Source: Chloroflexota bacterium (lineage in GTDB: Bacteria > Chloroflexota > Anaerolineae > B4-G1). Taken from it: a stretch of 7,466 bases of DNA. The notes under the pieces were generated by a model. That model did no database searches, was not told the origin of the DNA, and was given only the letters and a program-made list of their open reading frames with translations. Position 1 is the first letter of the stretch. Each line of letters starts with the position of its first letter. The position numbers and the translations under genes are program-made. Positions 5,607 through 7,466 of this stretch are shown here, piece after piece. The stretch covers positions 1 to 7,466 of the forward strand of contig QMOE01000098.1 in NCBI GenBank assembly GCA_003648125.1. The letters are read 5' to 3'.

Positions 5607-7018
5607 GTGATTTGCTGAAAACTCTGCACCGCCGCCATCAGGAGAAACTGGAGCGGTTGCAACGCAGTCAGATGGACGAGGCTTTACTGGACGAGGTGCA
5701 ACTGCTGGTCGCCGATTTGCGACAGGCTGGGGTTGGGGTTGCTGACCCGGCCGAGCGCGGCCAATTGCGGACGCTGATGCACTTTTGGGGCAGCATCGTT
5801 TACGAGTACACGGGAGTTTACCCCGACACGATGCTGCGTCCGCTTGATCCCGCAAGGGCGGTTCCTCCGGCGGAGGAATTGACCCGCCGCCCGTTCCCGC
5901 CCGCGCTCTGGATACTCGTCGGCGGGGCAGCGGCGATCATCCTCGCAGTGGGGCTGGTTGCTATTGGCCGGCTCGCGCAGCCCGTCGAGCCGCCGCCAGC
6001 GCCGGCAGTGGCTACCCTCGCAGGATACGTCACGGTAGAGATGGCGGCTGATACTTTTTGCGCGAACGTTTCCGAGGTCGTGGCCGAGTTCACTTTGGTA
6101 GGGCTAGAGCCAGAGATAGAGTGGCGCTGGGAGCTGGAGCACGATGGTGAGATCGTGGCCGGTCAGCCGGCTGCCCCGTGGGGAGGGAAAGCGCGACAGA
6201 CCGCTACCCTGCTCCCCAGCGGTTCTGCGAGCCTGGAGCCAGGCCGGTACGAGTTGCTGGTCTATGTGGGGCAGCAGGTGGTGGGAGCACGTTCCTTCCG
6301 CGTGTTGGACGCGCCCGCGCGCATTTTCAACTTGTGGGTATCGGACGTGCCCGGGCCGGCGGCGGGCGCGTTTGGCGATGGCATCCGGGTGCTCTATGCG
6401 AGTTATGAGTACGAGGGGTTGTGCCAGGGGGTGGAGGTCGCGTATACTCTCTATCGCGCGGGGGAGCCGATCCAGGAGCGCGTGGAGACGTGGAGCGGCG
6501 CTGCTCAGGGAGAGGGACGGGTCAGCTTTCAGGCTTCCGGTGACCTGCCGTTCCCGGCCGGGGATTATGAGGTGGCGGCGGCGATAGAGGGAAAAGAGCA
6601 GGCCCGCGTGACTTTCGCGGTTGGGGAGGAATCGTCGGCGGAGGTGACGCCCGCTCCCGCTATGGGCGACATCACCATTGCCCTGGGCGCGCAGCCGGAC
6701 GGAGAGCCGATCTCCGCTGCGCCGGACAATGCCCTTGATTGGAACACCAAAGTGGTCTATGCCATCTTTGATTACGTGGGGATGCGCGACGGGCTGAGGT
6801 GGATGGCAGTGTGGATGCGTAACGGTCAGGAGGCGGCGCGGGAGGAGCACTTTTGGGACGTGGAGGCCGACGGGACGGAGGGTACGCGTTGGGTGGCCCA
6901 CTATGACGAACTCGGACGGGTGCTCTCTAGCGGGAGTTACAGCGTGACGCTCTACATAGATAACGTCGCCCAGAGTGCGGCCGATTTCAGGATTTTGTAT
7001 TACGTGCCTCCCCAATAG
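5603..7018 (+). CDS. Single-pass membrane protein with three similar beta-sandwich-like extracytoplasmic domains
   Basis: This 471-residue protein starts at GTG 5603, with GGGAGG (5591-5596) 6 nt upstream. An upstream in-frame ATG at 5402 lies inside the previous gene and is rejected. Residues 1-98 are a charged helical cytoplasmic part, 100-122 are one membrane helix, and 126-138 are a Pro/Ala linker. Three similar units follow, at about 142-235, 257-340 and 376-465. Each has a hydrophobic strand, a W/Y-rich strand with a polar D/N-G or A-G turn, a Trp or Phe-Trp, then G-R/D/S-Y-E/S-(x)n-V/L and a final F-R/A-V/I-L/V. They look like Ig/CARDB-type sandwiches. C153 and C274 occupy similar places in units 1 and 2. 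It probably senses or binds something outside the cell; ligand and role are unknown. Confidence 0.85.
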   Translation: MSDLLKTLHRRHQEKLERLQRSQMDEALLDEVQLLVADLRQAGVGVADPAERGQLRTLMHFWGSIVYEYTGVYPDTMLRPLDPARAVPPAEELTRRPFPPALWILVGGAAAIILAVGLVAIGRLAQPVEPPPAPAVATLAGYVTVEMAADTFCANVSEVVAEFTLVGLEPEIEWRWELEHDGEIVAGQPAAPWGGKARQTATLLPSGSASLEPGRYELLVYVGQQVVGARSFRVLDAPARIFNLWVSDVPGPAAGAFGDGIRVLYASYEYEGLCQGVEVAYTLYRAGEPIQERVETWSGAAQGEGRVSFQASGDLPFPAGDYEVAAAIEGKEQARVTFAVGEESSAEVTPAPAMGDITIALGAQPDGEPISAAPDNALDWNTKVVYAIFDYVGMRDGLRWMAVWMRNGQEAAREEHFWDVEADGTEGTRWVAHYDELGRVLSSGSYSVTLYIDNVAQSAADFRILYYVPPQ

Positions 7019-7061
7019 CCCGGCGCGTTTTTGTAACCATTTACCTGGCGCGGCGGCCCGT

Positions 7062-7090
7062 TTGCGCGAGTTGGGCCATCGGGCTATGAT
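7062..7090 (+). promoter_or_regulatory. Promoter giving a leaderless transcript for the regulator fragment
   Basis: TTGCGC (7062-7067), a 17-nt spacer and TATGAT (7085-7090). The expected start, about 7 nt after the -10 box, falls on the ATG at 7096, and no Shine-Dalgarno precedes that ATG. Together these suggest a leaderless mRNA. Confidence 0.45.
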
Positions 7091-7095
7091 TCAGT

Positions 7096-7173
7096 ATGTT
7101 ACGTCTCTATACCTTTGGCGGGCTGCGCGTCGAGCGCGACGGGGTCTGGACTCTGGACACAGAAACCACGTAG
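7096..7173 (+). pseudogene. N-terminal fragment of a probable BTAD/SARP-type regulator, cut by a palindromic repeat
   Basis: Starting at ATG 7096 the frame reads MLRLYTFGGLRVERDG and ends after 25 codons at TAG 7171-7173. The opening resembles the first strands of the winged-helix domain of AfsR/SARP/BTAD regulators (LRLYxLGGFRVxRDG). The stop codon is part of the GTAG that opens the repeat at 7170. If the duplicated 72-bp unit and the repeats to 7296 are skipped, the same frame continues from ACC-ACG into FHTRRTN, similar to the F-x-T-R-K/R stretch found next in this family, but it later runs to a stop at about 7375. I infer a regulator gene broken by repeat insertion and decay. The family call rests on only about 16 residues. 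Confidence 0.45.
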
Positions 7174-7261
7174 GGGCAGGCCTTGCGCCCTCGATGCCAG
7201 CCCCGACGATGTAGAGGACATCCTCTGGACACAGAAACCACGTAGGGGCAGGCCTTGCGCC
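7151..7261 (+). repeat. 39-bp direct repeat, period 72
   Basis: Positions 7151-7189 and 7223-7261 are identical over 39 bp. Each copy starts ctctggacacagaaaccac and ends inside a GTAG palindrome. The first 19 bp of copy one belong to the regulator fragment, so a piece of the gene plus part of the element has been duplicated. The intervening 33 bp hold the rest of the first palindrome and a small palindromic stretch (gatgt...acatc). Confidence 0.9.
7170..7207 (+). repeat. GTAG-headed palindrome, short or decayed copy
   Basis: gtaggggc (7170-7177) pairs with gccccgac (7200-7207) with one mismatch, so the far end is CGAC in place of CTAC. The left half is identical to the element at 7242; the right half has diverged. 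Confidence 0.6.
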
Positions 7262-7296
7262 TGCCCAAGAGGGCGACCGCAAGGGTTCGCCCCTAC
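7242..7296 (+). repeat. GTAG...CTAC two-hairpin palindromic element
   Basis: The outer ends gtaggggc (7242-7249) and gcccctac (7289-7296) are perfectly complementary. Inside, gggcaggc (7246-7253) pairs with gcctgccc (7259-7266), and gggcga (7271-7276) with tcgccc (7287-7292). The outer and inner stems compete, so the strand could switch between one long arm and two short hairpins. Both flanks read ccac, as a short target duplication would. Confidence 0.75.
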
Positions 7297-7466
7297 CACG
7301 TTTCACACCAGGAGAACCAATTGGCGCAGCGACAAGTCAAATCTCACACAATCCCATTCCGTATCATCTCAATAATCCGGGGCGCGAATTTGTAGGGCGG
7401 GTTTCTTACCCGCCAATTGGTGGCAGCAGGTCGAGAACTTGCTCTCTGAACAGAAAGGCAGGTTTG
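7297..7466. other. No supported gene; repeat-rich right edge
   Basis: Apart from the hairpin at 7392-7414 I see no supported gene here. A short frame with AGGAG (7311-7315) before a TTG at 7322 ends after 24 codons at the TAG of the hairpin's GTAG. Other frames stay open to the edge without a credible start, so a gene beginning beyond or near the edge cannot be judged. Confidence 0.5.
7392..7414 (+). repeat. GTAG-headed single hairpin
   Basis: GTAG at 7392-7395 is followed directly by ggcgggt (7396-7402), a loop ttctt, and acccgcc (7408-7414), a perfect 7-bp stem. It has the same head as the other elements but a different core. It could serve as a weak terminator, yet no T-run follows. Confidence 0.6.

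Noticed and set aside
6104..7015. 303-codon minus-strand open frame opposite the membrane protein gene
   Set aside because: No recognisable domain or start signal; the plus-strand frame has a strong ribosome binding site, a membrane helix and internal repeats.
7151..7261. CRISPR array
   Set aside because: Only two repeat copies, each made of gene flank plus transposable palindrome, with no spacer series and no cas genes.
7091..7375. Open frames on both strands across the direct repeats (66-86 residues)
   Set aside because: They simply translate the palindromic repeats, repeat the same peptide twice and have no ribosome binding site.

Overview
The window looks like a GC-rich bacterial chromosome segment. 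My best guess is Chloroflexota (Anaerolineae-like), from the gene mix, a membrane protein with beta-sandwich repeats, a BTAD/SARP-type regulator fragment and many short palindromic repeats. This placement is an inference from style; no marker in the window proves it.

Layout. Positions 1-4826 are read leftwards (minus strand): rpsT (ribosomal protein S20), then an H-protein-like lipoyl carrier, a membrane cytochrome b of the NarI/HdrE/DsrM type, an HdrD/GlpC-like iron-sulfur protein with two CCG domains, an MBL-fold metallohydrolase, and the first 171 codons of a lipoate-protein ligase-like protein that runs off the left edge. From 4887 onwards genes are read rightwards: two overlapping genes, a small helical protein and a 471-residue single-pass membrane protein with three similar outside domains, then a short broken N-terminus of a probable regulator. 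The 4827-5063 gap holds back-to-back promoters for rpsT and the rightward pair.

How the genes may work together. The lipoyl carrier, cytochrome b and HdrD-like protein, with a lipoate ligase nearby on the same strand and no other glycine-cleavage gene in view, suggest the lipoyl protein is not a glycine-cleavage part. It may instead be a carrier whose bound sulfur or dithiol is oxidised by a membrane Hdr-like complex that passes electrons to or from quinone. This recalls the sulfur-oxidising sHdr/LbpA system, but the window shows a membrane HdrDE-like pair rather than the full sHdr set. This is the most interesting functional hypothesis here.

Repeats. The gaps are unusually rich in short palindromes that start with GTAG, like REP elements: 659-701, 774-806 (inverted), 4940-4993, 7170-7207, 7242-7296 and 7392-7414. 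One pair has been absorbed into the 3' end of the MBL gene, one lies in the leader of the rightward operon, and one appears to have broken the regulator gene at 7096. No REP-associated transposase is in the window.
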